Translations under genes and position numbers: made by a program
Shown here: positions 1-9,141 of the stretch, one piece after another
Numbering within the stretch: the stretch's first letter is position 1
How the letters are laid out: the number at the start of each line of letters is the position of its first letter
From: DATKAS01 sp963733765
GTDB lineage: Bacteria > Actinomycetota > Acidimicrobiia > Acidimicrobiales > DATKAS01
Reading direction: 5' to 3'
DNA length: 64,000 nucleotides
Assembly (NCBI GenBank): GCA_963733765.1
Contig: CAVTEI010000007.1
Coordinates: 372,001 to 436,000 of the forward strand
The notes under the pieces: model-generated
What the model saw: only the letters and a program-made list of their open reading frames with translations
Database searches by the model: none
Told to the model about the DNA's origin: nothing

Positions 1-776
1 TCGTCGACTTCCAGGAGCTCGGCGGCGGCGTCAACGTCGTCTGCGCGCCCGGCCCGGTCACGTCCGGACTGGAGGCGATGCGCGTGGCCGGCGTCGCCTA
101 TCAGACAGCGCAGCGCTTCCCCGGGTTCGTCTGCCGCATCGCCGGACAACCCGCCAACGATCCCTGCGTGAACGCGTCACCAGCGTCGGCCTACTGGTCG
201 TATTGGCTTGCCGCTCCCGGTGGTTCGTGGTGCTACAGCACGTTCGGCGCCGGCAGTCGACGCCCGCCCCCGGGCACGTTCGAAGGCTGGTCGTTCGCAC
301 TCGATCGCACCGCGGCCGAGCTGCCGCCGCCGCGATTCGATCCACCCCCGGTACCCGCCGGCGCGGCCCCGATCACGCTCAACGCCAGCGACTGCACCTC
401 GACGCCTCGGCCTCCAGCTTCGAGCGCTCCGACCGCGACGCCCACCGTTCCGACGACGCCCGCACCGTCGCCGCCGACGACCGCCGCGACAAGCCTGTCG
501 ACCATCCCAGCCGCGACCTCGACAGCCCCGGACTCCACGATCGCGGCATCGACAACTCCCGAGCCAGAGCCCACCGCGGTCGAGACGAGCCTCCCCACCA
601 CGGCGACGACAACTCAGGCGGGCGAAGCCGTCGCGGCGGGAACCGTCGACCTCGGCGAGGATGGTGGCGGTGGAGGATCCGCGATCGGCTTCGCCGCGTC
701 GGCGGCAGTGGTCGTCGGCCTCGGCACGGCGGCCGCGTTGATCGCGCGTCGCCACCGGCTCCGAGGCGGAGCATGA
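1..776 (+). CDS. Surface-anchored protein of an ECF transporter locus (5' end outside window)
   Basis: Reading is open from base 3, so the gene begins upstream of the window; at least 257 residues are visible. The first third is a compact Cys-containing domain with a Trp/Tyr-rich stretch (YWSYWLAAPGGSW). A long Thr/Pro/Ser-rich linker follows, then a Gly-rich hinge, one hydrophobic helix and a basic end (ARRHRLRGG). This is the layout of an exported protein tethered by a C-terminal membrane helix. Its TGA overlaps the ATG of the EcfT gene (ATGA), so it is in the transporter operon. I infer it helps capture or process the transported ligand outside the cell. No enzyme family is recognised. Confidence 0.7.
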   Translation, partial: VDFQELGGGVNVVCAPGPVTSGLEAMRVAGVAYQTAQRFPGFVCRIAGQPANDPCVNASPASAYWSYWLAAPGGSWCYSTFGAGSRRPPPGTFEGWSFALDRTAAELPPPRFDPPPVPAGAAPITLNASDCTSTPRPPASSAPTATPTVPTTPAPSPPTTAATSLSTIPAATSTAPDSTIAASTTPEPEPTAVETSLPTTATTTQAGEAVAAGTVDLGEDGGGGGSAIGFAASAAVVVGLGTAAALIARRHRLRGGA

Positions 777-1939
777 CGCTACGGGGCGACCGCCTGCCGC
801 GCGAGCTGCATCCGGGAGCATGGTGGATTTGGGCGCTTGGCATGGCGACGGCCGCGACTCGCACCACGAACCCATTGCTACTGGGCGCGATCATCGCCGT
901 CGTCGCGTTGGTCGTCGCGGCCCGTCGCGGCGATTCGCCGTGGAGCCGGGGGTTCAGGGGCTATGTGATCGTGGCGCTCGTCGTGATCGCGGTGCGCGTC
1001 GCGCTGCGGACGGTCCTCGACGGCCAGTACGGCGAACACGTCCTGTTCCGGCTACCGGAACTCCCGTTGCCGGACGCAGCACAGGGCATCGAGATCGGTG
1101 GGCCGGTGTCGCTCGAAGGCTTGCTCGCGGCGTTCTACGACGGCCTCCGGCTGGCGACGTTGATCCTCTGCTTCGGCGCGGCGAACGTGCTCGCCAACCC
1201 GAAGCGGTTGCTCAAGTCGATGCCGAGCGGTCTGCACGAGATCGGTGTGTCGATCACAGTCGCGCTGTCGATGGCTCCGCAGCTCGTCGAGAGCGCGCGT
1301 CGCGTCCATCGCGCCCGAAGACTCCGCGGTGGCGACGCCTCGCGAAAGCACGTCATCCGCCAGGTCGCGATCCCGGTGATGACCGACGCGCTCGACCGTT
1401 CGCTCCTCCTCGCCGCTGCGATGGATGCACGCGGGCACGGTCGCACCGCGCACACCGACGCGCGGATGCGCGCGGTCAGCGGCGCGCTCGTGCTGTTCGG
1501 CATGTGCGGCGTCTGCGTCGGCGTCTACGGAGTCCTCGACGCCACCACACCCGCTGTGTTCGGCGCACCGATGCTGATCCTCGGCATGAGCGCGGCGATG
1601 TTCGGACTCGCCCTCGCCGGCCGTCGGGTGCACACGTCCCGATACCGCCCCGATCCCTGGCGTGCCGCCGAGTGCATCGTGGCCGCGTCCGGGATCGTGG
1701 CCGCGACAGGACTCTTCCTCGCGGGCCACCTCGATCCGGCCAACCTCAACCCGTCACTGCAACCGCTCGAGTGGCCGACCCTCGAGTTGCTGCCATTGCT
1801 CGCAATCCTCGCCGGCGCTCTCCCCGCATCGGTCGCGCCGCCGCCTCGGAGGACCGTGGTCCGCGACCCCAGTGGCGCGCGGGCAACGGAGATTGTGGCA
1901 CCGAGTCCCGAGCGCACACTGACCGAGGTGGGGACGTGA
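773..1939 (+). CDS. ecfT: ECF transporter transmembrane (T) component
   Basis: A 388-residue membrane protein of the CbiQ/EcfT family, which couples a substrate-binding S component to the paired ATPases. Four or five hydrophobic segments lie in the N-terminal half. The cytoplasmic coupling region has a basic stretch (RVHRARRLRGG) and the Ala-Arg-Gly motif in MDARGHGR near residue 220. More hydrophobic helices follow. Translation starts at ATG 773, overlapping the previous stop, and it ends in a GTGA overlap with the ATPase gene. With the genes on both sides it forms a complete ECF importer. The ligand cannot be read from the sequence. Confidence 0.88.
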   Translation: MTLRGDRLPRELHPGAWWIWALGMATAATRTTNPLLLGAIIAVVALVVAARRGDSPWSRGFRGYVIVALVVIAVRVALRTVLDGQYGEHVLFRLPELPLPDAAQGIEIGGPVSLEGLLAAFYDGLRLATLILCFGAANVLANPKRLLKSMPSGLHEIGVSITVALSMAPQLVESARRVHRARRLRGGDASRKHVIRQVAIPVMTDALDRSLLLAAAMDARGHGRTAHTDARMRAVSGALVLFGMCGVCVGVYGVLDATTPAVFGAPMLILGMSAAMFGLALAGRRVHTSRYRPDPWRAAECIVAASGIVAATGLFLAGHLDPANLNPSLQPLEWPTLELLPLLAILAGALPASVAPPPRRTVVRDPSGARATEIVAPSPERTLTEVGT

Positions 1940-3546
1940 TCCGCATGGACATCGAGTCGTTCGCGCACACGGGCGCGTCGCGACCGGTGTTGCGCGACCT
2001 CCACCTCTCGATCGACGAGGGCCAGCTCTGCCTCGTCGTCGGTGCGACCGGGGTCGGGAAGTCGACGCTGCTCGGACTGGTGAACGGGCTCGTTCCCCAC
2101 TTCACCGGTGGGCATCTCATCGGTGCGGTCGTCGTCGACGGCCGCGACACCCGCGAACACAAGCCCCGCGACATGGCCGACGTCGTGGGCTACGTCGGGC
2201 AGGACCCCGTCGCCGGCTTCGTCACCGACACCGTCGAGGAGGAGCTTGCCTACTCGATGGAGCAGCTCGGCTTGCCGCCCGACGTGATGCGGAAGCGAGT
2301 CGAGGAGACTCTCGACCTCCTCGGCATCGCCGATCTCCGCGATCGGCCGCTGCGCATGCTTTCGGGCGGACAGCAGCAGCGCGTCGCGATCGGAGCGGTG
2401 CTGACCGCGCATCCTGCCGTGCTCGTGCTCGACGAGCCCACGTCTGCGCTCGATCCGACGGCGGCCGAGGACGTGTTCGCCGCAATGACCCGGCTGGTGC
2501 ATGACTTGGGCGTCACGGTGGTCGTCGCGGAGCACCGCCTCGAGCGCGTCGTGCACCATTGCGATCAGGCCATCTGGCTCCGCGGCGACGGGACGGCGCT
2601 GAGCGGCGCTCCCAAAAGAGTGCTGCCCGAGATCCCACTGGCACCGCCGGTGTTGCAGCTGGCCCGCGCGTTCGACTGGACGCCGGCGCCGCTCTCGGTA
2701 CGCGACGCCCGCAGGGTTGCCGGGCCAGTACGCGACGCACTCGCGACGCGAGCGACGCCGACCAGGGGACGGATCCTGAGGACTCGCGCGGGGCGGCCGC
2801 TGCTGGGCGCGAGACGGATCACCGTGACGTACGGCGCGCTCGTGGCAGTCCGAGCGGTTGACGTCGACCTGCATGCCGGTGAAGTCGTCGCGTTGATGGG
2901 CCGCAACGGATCGGGCAAGTCCTCGCTGCTGTGGGCGCTGCAGGGGTCGGGACCGCGCACCGGCGGTGACGTGGACGTGGGCGGGGTCGACCCGGGAAGT
3001 CTCCGGTCGGGCGAGGCTCGCCGCCTCGTCGGACTCGTGCCGCAGTCGCCCTCGGACCTCCTGTACTTGCCGACGGTGGATGCGGAATGCACGCAAGCCG
3101 ACGCTGATGCCGGCGCCGCGCTCGGCACCTGTCGCACGTTGCTCGAGCGGCTCGCCGGGGAGATCACTGACGACGCGCATCCGCGCGACCTCTCGGAGGG
3201 ACAGCGACTCGCGCTCGTGCTCGCCGTTCAGCTCACACCGAGGCCGCCCGTGCTGCTGCTCGACGAGCCCACGCGCGGACTCGACCCGACTGCCAAGGAA
3301 CGGTTCGCGACGATCGTCGCCGAGCTCGCGGCGGCCGGACACGCGGTCGTCATCGCCACCCACGACGTGGAGCTGGTTGCGAGCGTCGCCGATCGCGTCG
3401 TCGTGCTCGCGGACGGCGAGGTCGTGGCCGACGGACCGACGGCCGAGGTGGTGTGCGCCTCCCCCGCGTTCGCGCCGCAGGTCGCAAAGATCCTCTCCCC
3501 CGCACCGTGGCTCACCGTGCGCGAGGTCGTCGAGGCGCTCGCATGA
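1936..3546 (+). CDS. ecfA: ECF transporter double ATPase (two ABC domains in one chain)
   Basis: A 536-residue fusion of two ABC ATPase domains, equivalent to EcfA1 plus EcfA2. The first has Walker A GATGVGKST, signature LSGGQQQR and Walker B VLVLDEPTSALDP. The second has GRNGSGKSS, a divergent signature LSEGQ and VLLLDEPTRGLDP. The chain energises the membrane component encoded just upstream. GTG 1936 overlaps the ecfT stop and is preferred; ATG 1945 is an alternative. The TGA overlaps the ATG of the next gene. The second signature has Glu for the first Gly, so the two ATP sites may be unequal, as is common in heteromeric ABC pairs. Confidence 0.92.
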   Translation: MIRMDIESFAHTGASRPVLRDLHLSIDEGQLCLVVGATGVGKSTLLGLVNGLVPHFTGGHLIGAVVVDGRDTREHKPRDMADVVGYVGQDPVAGFVTDTVEEELAYSMEQLGLPPDVMRKRVEETLDLLGIADLRDRPLRMLSGGQQQRVAIGAVLTAHPAVLVLDEPTSALDPTAAEDVFAAMTRLVHDLGVTVVVAEHRLERVVHHCDQAIWLRGDGTALSGAPKRVLPEIPLAPPVLQLARAFDWTPAPLSVRDARRVAGPVRDALATRATPTRGRILRTRAGRPLLGARRITVTYGALVAVRAVDVDLHAGEVVALMGRNGSGKSSLLWALQGSGPRTGGDVDVGGVDPGSLRSGEARRLVGLVPQSPSDLLYLPTVDAECTQADADAGAALGTCRTLLERLAGEITDDAHPRDLSEGQRLALVLAVQLTPRPPVLLLDEPTRGLDPTAKERFATIVAELAAAGHAVVIATHDVELVASVADRVVVLADGEVVADGPTAEVVCASPAFAPQVAKILSPAPWLTVREVVEALA

Positions 3547-4412
3547 GGCCGTCGGTGCTGCGCATCGGCGCGCGCCCTGCGGTGGCGATCGTGCTCGTGT
3601 CGATCGCCGGGTTGATGATGTTCGCCTGGCCGTTGCTGATCAGTGCGCCGTCCGGGTTGGCCCACAGCCGCGACGCGCCGTTCGTCTTCGCCGCGTTGCT
3701 TCCGTGCCTCATCGCTGTGCTGCTCTCAGAGATGACGAGCGGCCGCATGGACACGAAGGCGATCGCGATGCTCGGGGTCCTCGCGGCGGTTGGCGCGGCG
3801 CTCCGCCCGATGGGTGCCGGTACCGCCGGCCTCGAAACCGTGTTCTTCCTGCTCGTCCTCGGCGGCCGTGTGTACGGCCCGGGGTTCGGCTTCGTGTTGG
3901 GCTCGACGACGCTGTTCGCGTCCGCGCTGCTCACCGGCGGCATCGGGCCGTGGCTTCCGTTCCAGATGCTCGCGGCGTCGTGGGTCGGGCTGGGGGCCGG
4001 CCTGCTCCCGCCGGCACGCGGCCGCCGCGAGATCGCGATGCTCGCGGCATACGGCGCCGCGTCGGCGTTCGCCTTCGGCATGTTGCTCAACCTCTGGTTC
4101 TGGCCGTTCACCGTCGGCACCGACAGCCAGCTGTCCTACATCGCGGGCGCGCCGGTGCTCGAGAACCTGCACCGGTTCCTGCTCTTCACGCTGGCGACCT
4201 CCATGTGGGGATGGGACATGGGGCGAGCGATCACCAATGCCGTCGCGATCGTGCTGCTGGGCCCGGCCGTGCTGCTCGCGCTCCGTCGGGCCTCGCGGAG
4301 AGCGGCATTCAGCGCCCCGGTCACCTTCGAGGATGCGCCGGTTAGGCCTCGAACAGCTGCGCTTGCTCGGGGCGATGCACTCGCAGGCCGGGCCAGGGCA
4401 GATGGTCCATGA
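3543..4412 (+). CDS. ecfS: ECF transporter substrate-binding (S) component
   Basis: A 289-residue polytopic membrane protein with about six hydrophobic helices and a Gly-rich segment around residues 95-130 (GGRVYGPGFGFVLGS). Its position directly after ecfT and ecfA, with an ATGA overlap, marks it as the ligand-binding S component. The last 24 residues are hydrophilic, Arg/Ala-rich, and lie antisense to the end of rnhB, so the tails of the two convergent genes overlap by 71 bases. A TAG sits out of frame at 4343-4345, so a one-base shift near 4340 would end the protein there. The run-on tail may therefore be spurious. Confidence 0.82.
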   Translation: MRPSVLRIGARPAVAIVLVSIAGLMMFAWPLLISAPSGLAHSRDAPFVFAALLPCLIAVLLSEMTSGRMDTKAIAMLGVLAAVGAALRPMGAGTAGLETVFFLLVLGGRVYGPGFGFVLGSTTLFASALLTGGIGPWLPFQMLAASWVGLGAGLLPPARGRREIAMLAAYGAASAFAFGMLLNLWFWPFTVGTDSQLSYIAGAPVLENLHRFLLFTLATSMWGWDMGRAITNAVAIVLLGPAVLLALRRASRRAAFSAPVTFEDAPVRPRTAALARGDALAGRARADGP

Positions 4413-5034
4413 AGATCCACGTACGACGATGGATCGAGGTGGGGCCCCACGCGGCGAGCGCGGCCTTGTGCCGCGGACACGGGTAGCCCTTGTTGGCGTC
4501 GAAGTCGTAGCCGGGAAAGTGCTCGGCCTCGCTCCGCATCATGCGGTCGCGTGTCACCTTCGCCAGCACGGACGCCGTCGACACCGAGAGGCACGTGGCA
4601 TCGGCCTTCACGATGCGACGGATCGTTGCCCCGGGAGCGGCGCGGGACACGAAGTCCCACTTGCCGTCGACGACGATCGCGTCGGGAATGACACCCAACC
4701 CGTCGATCGCCCGGCGCGCGGCGAGCCGCTGCGCGTCGGACATCCCGATCTCGTCGCACTCTGCCTGAGTGGCGTGCCCCACCGCCCACGTCAGGCACCA
4801 TCCTGCGACTCGGCTGTAGAGGTGCTCGCGCTCCGGTTCGGTCAACGCCTTCGAGTCGCGCACCTTGTAGACCCGTCGATCCCGCGGGAGCACCGCCGCG
4901 CCGACCGACAGCGGACCGGCCCACGCGCCGCGCCCCACTTCGTCGACGCCGACGACCACGTCGTGGCCTTGATCCCAGAGCACACGCTCGACCCCGAGCG
5001 AGGGTGGCGGAGTCCGCATGACGCTCGCGCTCAT
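4342..5034 (-). CDS. rnhB: Ribonuclease HII
   Basis: A 230-residue RNase HII that cleaves RNA in RNA-DNA hybrids, including single ribonucleotides left in the chromosome. The signature GVDEVGRGAWAGP supplies the catalytic Asp31-Glu32 pair. Further acidic residues lie in KADAT and in the TRDRM segment after SVSTASVLAK, and the C-terminal block includes GYDFDANKGYPCPRH. The ATG at 5034 overlaps the selD stop (ATGA), which supports this start over the internal Met 6. Length is normal for the family. Confidence 0.95.
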   Translation of the reverse strand: MSASVMRTPPPSLGVERVLWDQGHDVVVGVDEVGRGAWAGPLSVGAAVLPRDRRVYKVRDSKALTEPEREHLYSRVAGWCLTWAVGHATQAECDEIGMSDAQRLAARRAIDGLGVIPDAIVVDGKWDFVSRAAPGATIRRIVKADATCLSVSTASVLAKVTRDRMMRSEAEHFPGYDFDANKGYPCPRHKAALAAWGPTSIHRRTWIFMDHLPWPGLRVHRPEQAQLFEA

Positions 5035-6047
5035 TGCAGCGCCACCCCGGGCGAGCCCGCCACGACCGTGCCGATCGCGACGAACCCCGACGCCTCCGCA
5101 ATTGGCCGTGCATCGGGCGACACCGCCGCGAGCAGGCCACCCGATGTCTGAGGATCGAAGCAGAGCGCTTCAAATGCCTCGGAGGCCCGGGAGTCGACGC
5201 GGCCCGCGAGGTGCTCGCGGTTGCGTGCGTCGCCGCCCGTTCGGATGCCCGCCTCCGCCGCGGCGAGCGCGCCGTCGTACAGCGGCAGCGACCCGGTGTC
5301 GAACTCGACCCGCGCTCCCGATCGCTCGGCCATCTCCCATCCGTGGCCGGCGAGCCCGAAGCCGGTTACATCGGTGACCGCGTGCACGACGTCACCCATC
5401 GCGCTCAACGCTTCCGCCGCGGCCCGGTTGAGCATGCGCATCCGCTCGATCGCGGCGCGCTTCTGGGTGTCGCTGCCACCGGCGAGCACGATGCCCGTGC
5501 CGAGGGGCTTCGACAGCATGAGCACGTCGCCGGGCCTCGCCCCTCCCTTCGTGAAGATGCGGTCCGGGTGGACGAGTCCCTGGACCGCCAAGCCGAAGAT
5601 GGGCTCCTCCGACCGGATGGTGTGTCCGCCCGCGATGACTCCGCCGGCCTCGCGCACCTTTTCAGCGGCGGCCTCGAGGATCGCACTGATCGCCTCGACG
5701 GGCATGCGTTCGGGGAACGCCGAGATGTTCAACGCCATGACGACGCGCCCACCCATCGCGAAGACATCGCTGCACGCGTTCGCCGCGGCGATCGCGCCGA
5801 AGTCGCCGGGGTCATCGACGAGCGGAGGAAAGAAGTCGGTGGTCGACACCACGGCGAGGTCTTCGGTCACCTTGTAGACCGCGGCGTCGTCGAACGGCGC
5901 GAGGCCGACGAGCAACGCGGGATCGGCGTCCGACGCAAGCTCGCGGACGAGCGCCGACAACGGCGCCGCGCCCCACTTCGCCGCGCAGCCACCGCAGGCG
6001 GTCCACTCGGTGAGACGGATGTCGGTGGGGGCGTCGCGTCGGGTCAC
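5031..6047 (-). CDS. selD: Selenide, water dikinase (selenophosphate synthetase), Cys form
   Basis: A 338-residue AIR-synthase-like enzyme that makes selenophosphate from selenide and ATP, the selenium donor for selenocysteine and selenouridine. The N-terminal active site reads ACGGCAAKWG, with Cys at residues 18 and 21 and Lys24. Nucleotide-binding blocks follow (DDAAVYKVTED, STTDFFPPLVDDP, GGHTIRSEEP, VTDVTGFGLAGHGWEM). It starts at GTG 6047, overlapping the rpiB stop (GTGA), and ends in an ATGA overlap with rnhB, so the three genes are probably co-transcribed. No selenocysteine gene or SelU is visible here, so the use of the selenophosphate lies elsewhere in the genome. Confidence 0.95.
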   Translation of the reverse strand: MTRRDAPTDIRLTEWTACGGCAAKWGAAPLSALVRELASDADPALLVGLAPFDDAAVYKVTEDLAVVSTTDFFPPLVDDPGDFGAIAAANACSDVFAMGGRVVMALNISAFPERMPVEAISAILEAAAEKVREAGGVIAGGHTIRSEEPIFGLAVQGLVHPDRIFTKGGARPGDVLMLSKPLGTGIVLAGGSDTQKRAAIERMRMLNRAAAEALSAMGDVVHAVTDVTGFGLAGHGWEMAERSGARVEFDTGSLPLYDGALAAAEAGIRTGGDARNREHLAGRVDSRASEAFEALCFDPQTSGGLLAAVSPDARPIAEASGFVAIGTVVAGSPGVALQ

Positions 6048-6451
6048 GGCAGCTTCGCGATCGTGGACTGCTCGGACGCCTCGACCTCGGTGGAGAGAAA
6101 CGCGTCGAGGATCTCCGTCGCCACCGCGTCCGAGGTGAGGCGCAGCCCGAGTGCCAACACGTTTGCGTCGTTCCAGCGACGCGCGCCGCTCGCTGTGGCG
6201 GCGTCGGTGCACAGCGCGGCGCGCACACCGGATACCTTGTTCGCCGCAATGCTCACGCCGGTGCCTGTCCAGCAGCAAACGACACCGGCATCACAGCTCC
6301 CAGACCCGACGGCCTCGCCCACGAGACGACCGGCATCGGGCCACGGATCGCCCAGCGCCACGACGTCGACTTCGTGGCCACGGTCCGCGAGCAAGGTCAC
6401 GATCGCGTCAGTCAACGGGGTCTGCTCGTCGGTCCCGAACGCCACGCGCAC
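6044..6451 (-). CDS. rpiB: RpiB/LacAB-family sugar-phosphate isomerase
   Basis: A 135-residue protein of the RpiB/LacA/LacB fold, which isomerises ribose 5-phosphate or related sugar phosphates. The diagnostic stretch CCWTGTGVSIAANKVSG (about residues 59-75) carries the active-site Cys and phosphate-binding loop. The family core RRWNDANVLALG follows. It begins at ATG 6451, only 41 bases from the divergent mannosidase ATG, so the two promoters must share this short gap. Its stop overlaps selD. True ribose-5-phosphate isomerase activity versus another sugar cannot be decided from sequence. Confidence 0.85.
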   Translation of the reverse strand: MRVAFGTDEQTPLTDAIVTLLADRGHEVDVVALGDPWPDAGRLVGEAVGSGSCDAGVVCCWTGTGVSIAANKVSGVRAALCTDAATASGARRWNDANVLALGLRLTSDAVATEILDAFLSTEVEASEQSTIAKLP

Positions 6452-6492
6452 CGCCTCAAACTAGGACTCGACGAGGTGGGTACGGTGACGGC

Positions 6493-9141
6493 ATGGCGCG
6501 AGGCGTGGCGATCGTCCCTCACACCCACTGGGATCGCGAGTGGTACTCGCCGTTCCAGTCGTTCCGGCTGCGGCTGGTGGAGGTGCTCGACGACCTCCTC
6601 CCCCGGCTCGAGGCCGACCCGTCCTATGCCCACTTCCTGCTCGATGGGCAGATGGCCGTGGTCGACGACTACCTCGCGGTCCGGCCCGAGGCCGAGGGTC
6701 GCCTCCGTCACCTCGCATCGAACGGCCGGCTCGCCATGGGGCCCTGGTATGTCCTCATGGACGAGTTCCTCGTCTCCGGCGAGACGATCGTGCGCGACCT
6801 CCAGCTCGGCCTCGAACGCGCCGCCCAGTTCGGGGGTGCGATGCCCGTCGGGTACCTCCCCGACATGTTCGGGCACATCGCCCAGATGCCCCAGCTCCTG
6901 CAGCAGTTCGGCTTCGACGACGCGGTGGTGTGGCGCGGAGTTCCGCTCGCCGTCGACCGAACCGCGTTCTGGTGGTCGAGCCCCGACGGCAGCACCGTGC
7001 GAGCCGAATACCTACCGAACGGCTACGGCAACGGTGCGGTGCTGCCCGACGACGGGAAAGCCCTGCTCGAGCGCATCTCCAGCTGGATCGACAGCCATCA
7101 CGAGATCGTCCGCGACGCCCCCGTTCTGATCATGAACGGCTCCGATCACCTCGCGCCCCAAGCGTTTCTGGGGAGCGTCGTCGCCGAGGCGAACGCGGTG
7201 CAAGACGACCTCGCGCTCGAGGTCACGTCGCTCGCGGCGTACCTCGCGACGGCCCCGCGCCACGACCTGCCCCGGTGGCAGGGCGAGCTGCGCTCCGGTC
7301 CGCGCGCGAACCTGCTCATGGGAGTGGCGTCGAACCGCGCTGACGTGCGTCGCGCCGCGGCGGCGACCGAACGCAGCCTCGAACGGCTCGCCGAGCCGCT
7401 GTCGGCGCTGTTCCTCCCACCCGAGGCATGGCCCGGCGAGCTGCTCGACCAGGCGTGGCTCGAGGTCATCCGCAACGCTGCCCACGACTCGATCTGTGCG
7501 TGTTCGGTCGACGAAGTGTGTGACGCCGTGCTGCACCGCTACGCCGAGGCCCGGCAGATCGCCGAAGGACTCACCGGCCGTGCCGTACGAGCTCTCGGCA
7601 AGAACCTGCAACGGCACGGACCAGTTGCGCTGAACCCTTCCGCCCGGACCCGCAGCGGGCTCGTCACGATCACGGTCGAAGCCGATGCCGCCGGAGAGCA
7701 CGGACAGGTGATCGGGCATCGCGGTGGCGAGCAGCTGCTGTGGAGCCTGCCCGCAGAGAACGCCGCCTCGGTGCTGCACGACGTCATCGAGTGGACGCGC
7801 GACCTCTACCACGTCGACGTCGAACGCCAAGACGACGGTTCGGTCGATGTGCGCGCGTACAGCTCGCCGGGCGCGCCCCGGCTCGTCACCCAACCGACGA
7901 AGGCGCGGATCGACGAGCTCGCAGCCGCGAACCCCAAAGCGACGTTCCGGTACCACGTGCATGAGCCGGCGCGCACGGTGATGCTCGCCCGAGTCACAGA
8001 CGTCCCTGGCTTCGGCTGGCGACCGGTCGATCTCCAGCCTCTCGACGTACCCCCGGTCGTGGTCCACGACACCGTGCTGTCGACCCCGGCGCTCACCAAC
8101 GGGTTGGTCTCGATCGAGGTCGACACCGCGACGGCGACGTTCGCGATCACCGATGCCGACGGTCAGTCGGCCAGCGGCCTCGGTCGGCTCGTCGACGACG
8201 GCGACGAGGGCGACACGTACAACTACTCACCGCCGGCGTTCGACTCCGTCGTCGACTGGGCCGACTCGTGCACCGTGATGACACTCGAGCAGGGACCGTT
8301 GCGCGGCGCGCTGCTGATGACCGCCCGCTACCACTGGCCCGAGTGCATCGAGGACGGCGAGCGCATCCGAGGACGCGACGTGACCGTCGCGACGCTCATC
8401 GAGCTGCGTGCGGGCGAACGGTTTGTCCGGATCACCGTCGAGCTCGACAACCAGTGCCGCGACCACCGCCTGCGGGCCTGGTTCCCTCTCGTCACGCCCG
8501 CTTCAGCTTCACGAGCCGAGTGCGCGTTCGCGGTGGTCGAGCGAGGGCTCGTGGCCGAGGGTGGGCCCACTGAGGTCGGATTGCCCACGTTCCCGTCGCG
8601 TCGGTTCGTCTCCGCGGGAGGTGTCACGATCGCGCACGAGGGCATCGTCGAGTACGAGCTCGTCGACATCCATGACGGCAGTGCGAGGGCTCTGGCGCTG
8701 ACGCTGCTGCGGGCGACGGGCTTCCTCTCGCGGGGGCCGATGGCACTGCGCGCCCTCCCCGCGGGCCCCATCATCGAGATGGAGGGCTCACAGGTCCGTG
8801 GCGTCCACCGGTGGTCGTACGCGGTGGCTCTTGGCGATGTCGATCCCTACGCCCTCGTCGACGACGCGTCGCTCCCGATGCCCGTCGCGGTCGGTCAGGG
8901 CCGAGGCAACTGGAGCGACGTCGGTGACCTCCTCCGCGTCGACGGTGCCGAGGTGTCGGCGGTTCGGCGCGTAGGAGGGAGCCTCGAGGTGCGCGTGTTC
9001 AACCCGACATCAGATGAGGTGCGCGTCGATCTCGGGCACCGCGGCGGTTGGATCGTCGACCTGCGCGGCCGTCCGCAAGAGCCCGTCGAAGGTGGGTTCG
9101 CTCTCGGCCCGTGGAAGATCGCAACGATCAGATTGCGCTGA
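6493..9141 (+). CDS. Glycoside hydrolase family 38 alpha-mannosidase
   Basis: An 882-residue retaining alpha-mannosidase of family GH38. The N-terminal zinc site PHTHWDREWY is at residues 8-17. The catalytic block GYLPDMFGHIAQMPQLL holds the expected nucleophile Asp (PDMFGH). The middle (AHDSICACSVDEV) and the beta-rich C-terminal domain fit bacterial members of about 800-1000 residues. No signal peptide is present, so it probably works in the cytoplasm on alpha-mannosides or recycled mannose glycans. ATG 6493 is used because the zinc motif follows at once. The 3' end overlaps the convergent gene by 14 bases once that gene's frameshift is corrected. Confidence 0.93.
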   Translation: MARGVAIVPHTHWDREWYSPFQSFRLRLVEVLDDLLPRLEADPSYAHFLLDGQMAVVDDYLAVRPEAEGRLRHLASNGRLAMGPWYVLMDEFLVSGETIVRDLQLGLERAAQFGGAMPVGYLPDMFGHIAQMPQLLQQFGFDDAVVWRGVPLAVDRTAFWWSSPDGSTVRAEYLPNGYGNGAVLPDDGKALLERISSWIDSHHEIVRDAPVLIMNGSDHLAPQAFLGSVVAEANAVQDDLALEVTSLAAYLATAPRHDLPRWQGELRSGPRANLLMGVASNRADVRRAAAATERSLERLAEPLSALFLPPEAWPGELLDQAWLEVIRNAAHDSICACSVDEVCDAVLHRYAEARQIAEGLTGRAVRALGKNLQRHGPVALNPSARTRSGLVTITVEADAAGEHGQVIGHRGGEQLLWSLPAENAASVLHDVIEWTRDLYHVDVERQDDGSVDVRAYSSPGAPRLVTQPTKARIDELAAANPKATFRYHVHEPARTVMLARVTDVPGFGWRPVDLQPLDVPPVVVHDTVLSTPALTNGLVSIEVDTATATFAITDADGQSASGLGRLVDDGDEGDTYNYSPPAFDSVVDWADSCTVMTLEQGPLRGALLMTARYHWPECIEDGERIRGRDVTVATLIELRAGERFVRITVELDNQCRDHRLRAWFPLVTPASASRAECAFAVVERGLVAEGGPTEVGLPTFPSRRFVSAGGVTIAHEGIVEYELVDIHDGSARALALTLLRATGFLSRGPMALRALPAGPIIEMEGSQVRGVHRWSYAVALGDVDPYALVDDASLPMPVAVGQGRGNWSDVGDLLRVDGAEVSAVRRVGGSLEVRVFNPTSDEVRVDLGHRGGWIVDLRGRPQEPVEGGFALGPWKIATIRLR

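Noticed and set aside
203..772. Long open frame upstream of ecfT in the same frame
   Set aside because: It is an Arg/His-rich shadow of the surface-protein gene; the ATGA overlap at 773 and the membrane-protein start fix ecfT there.
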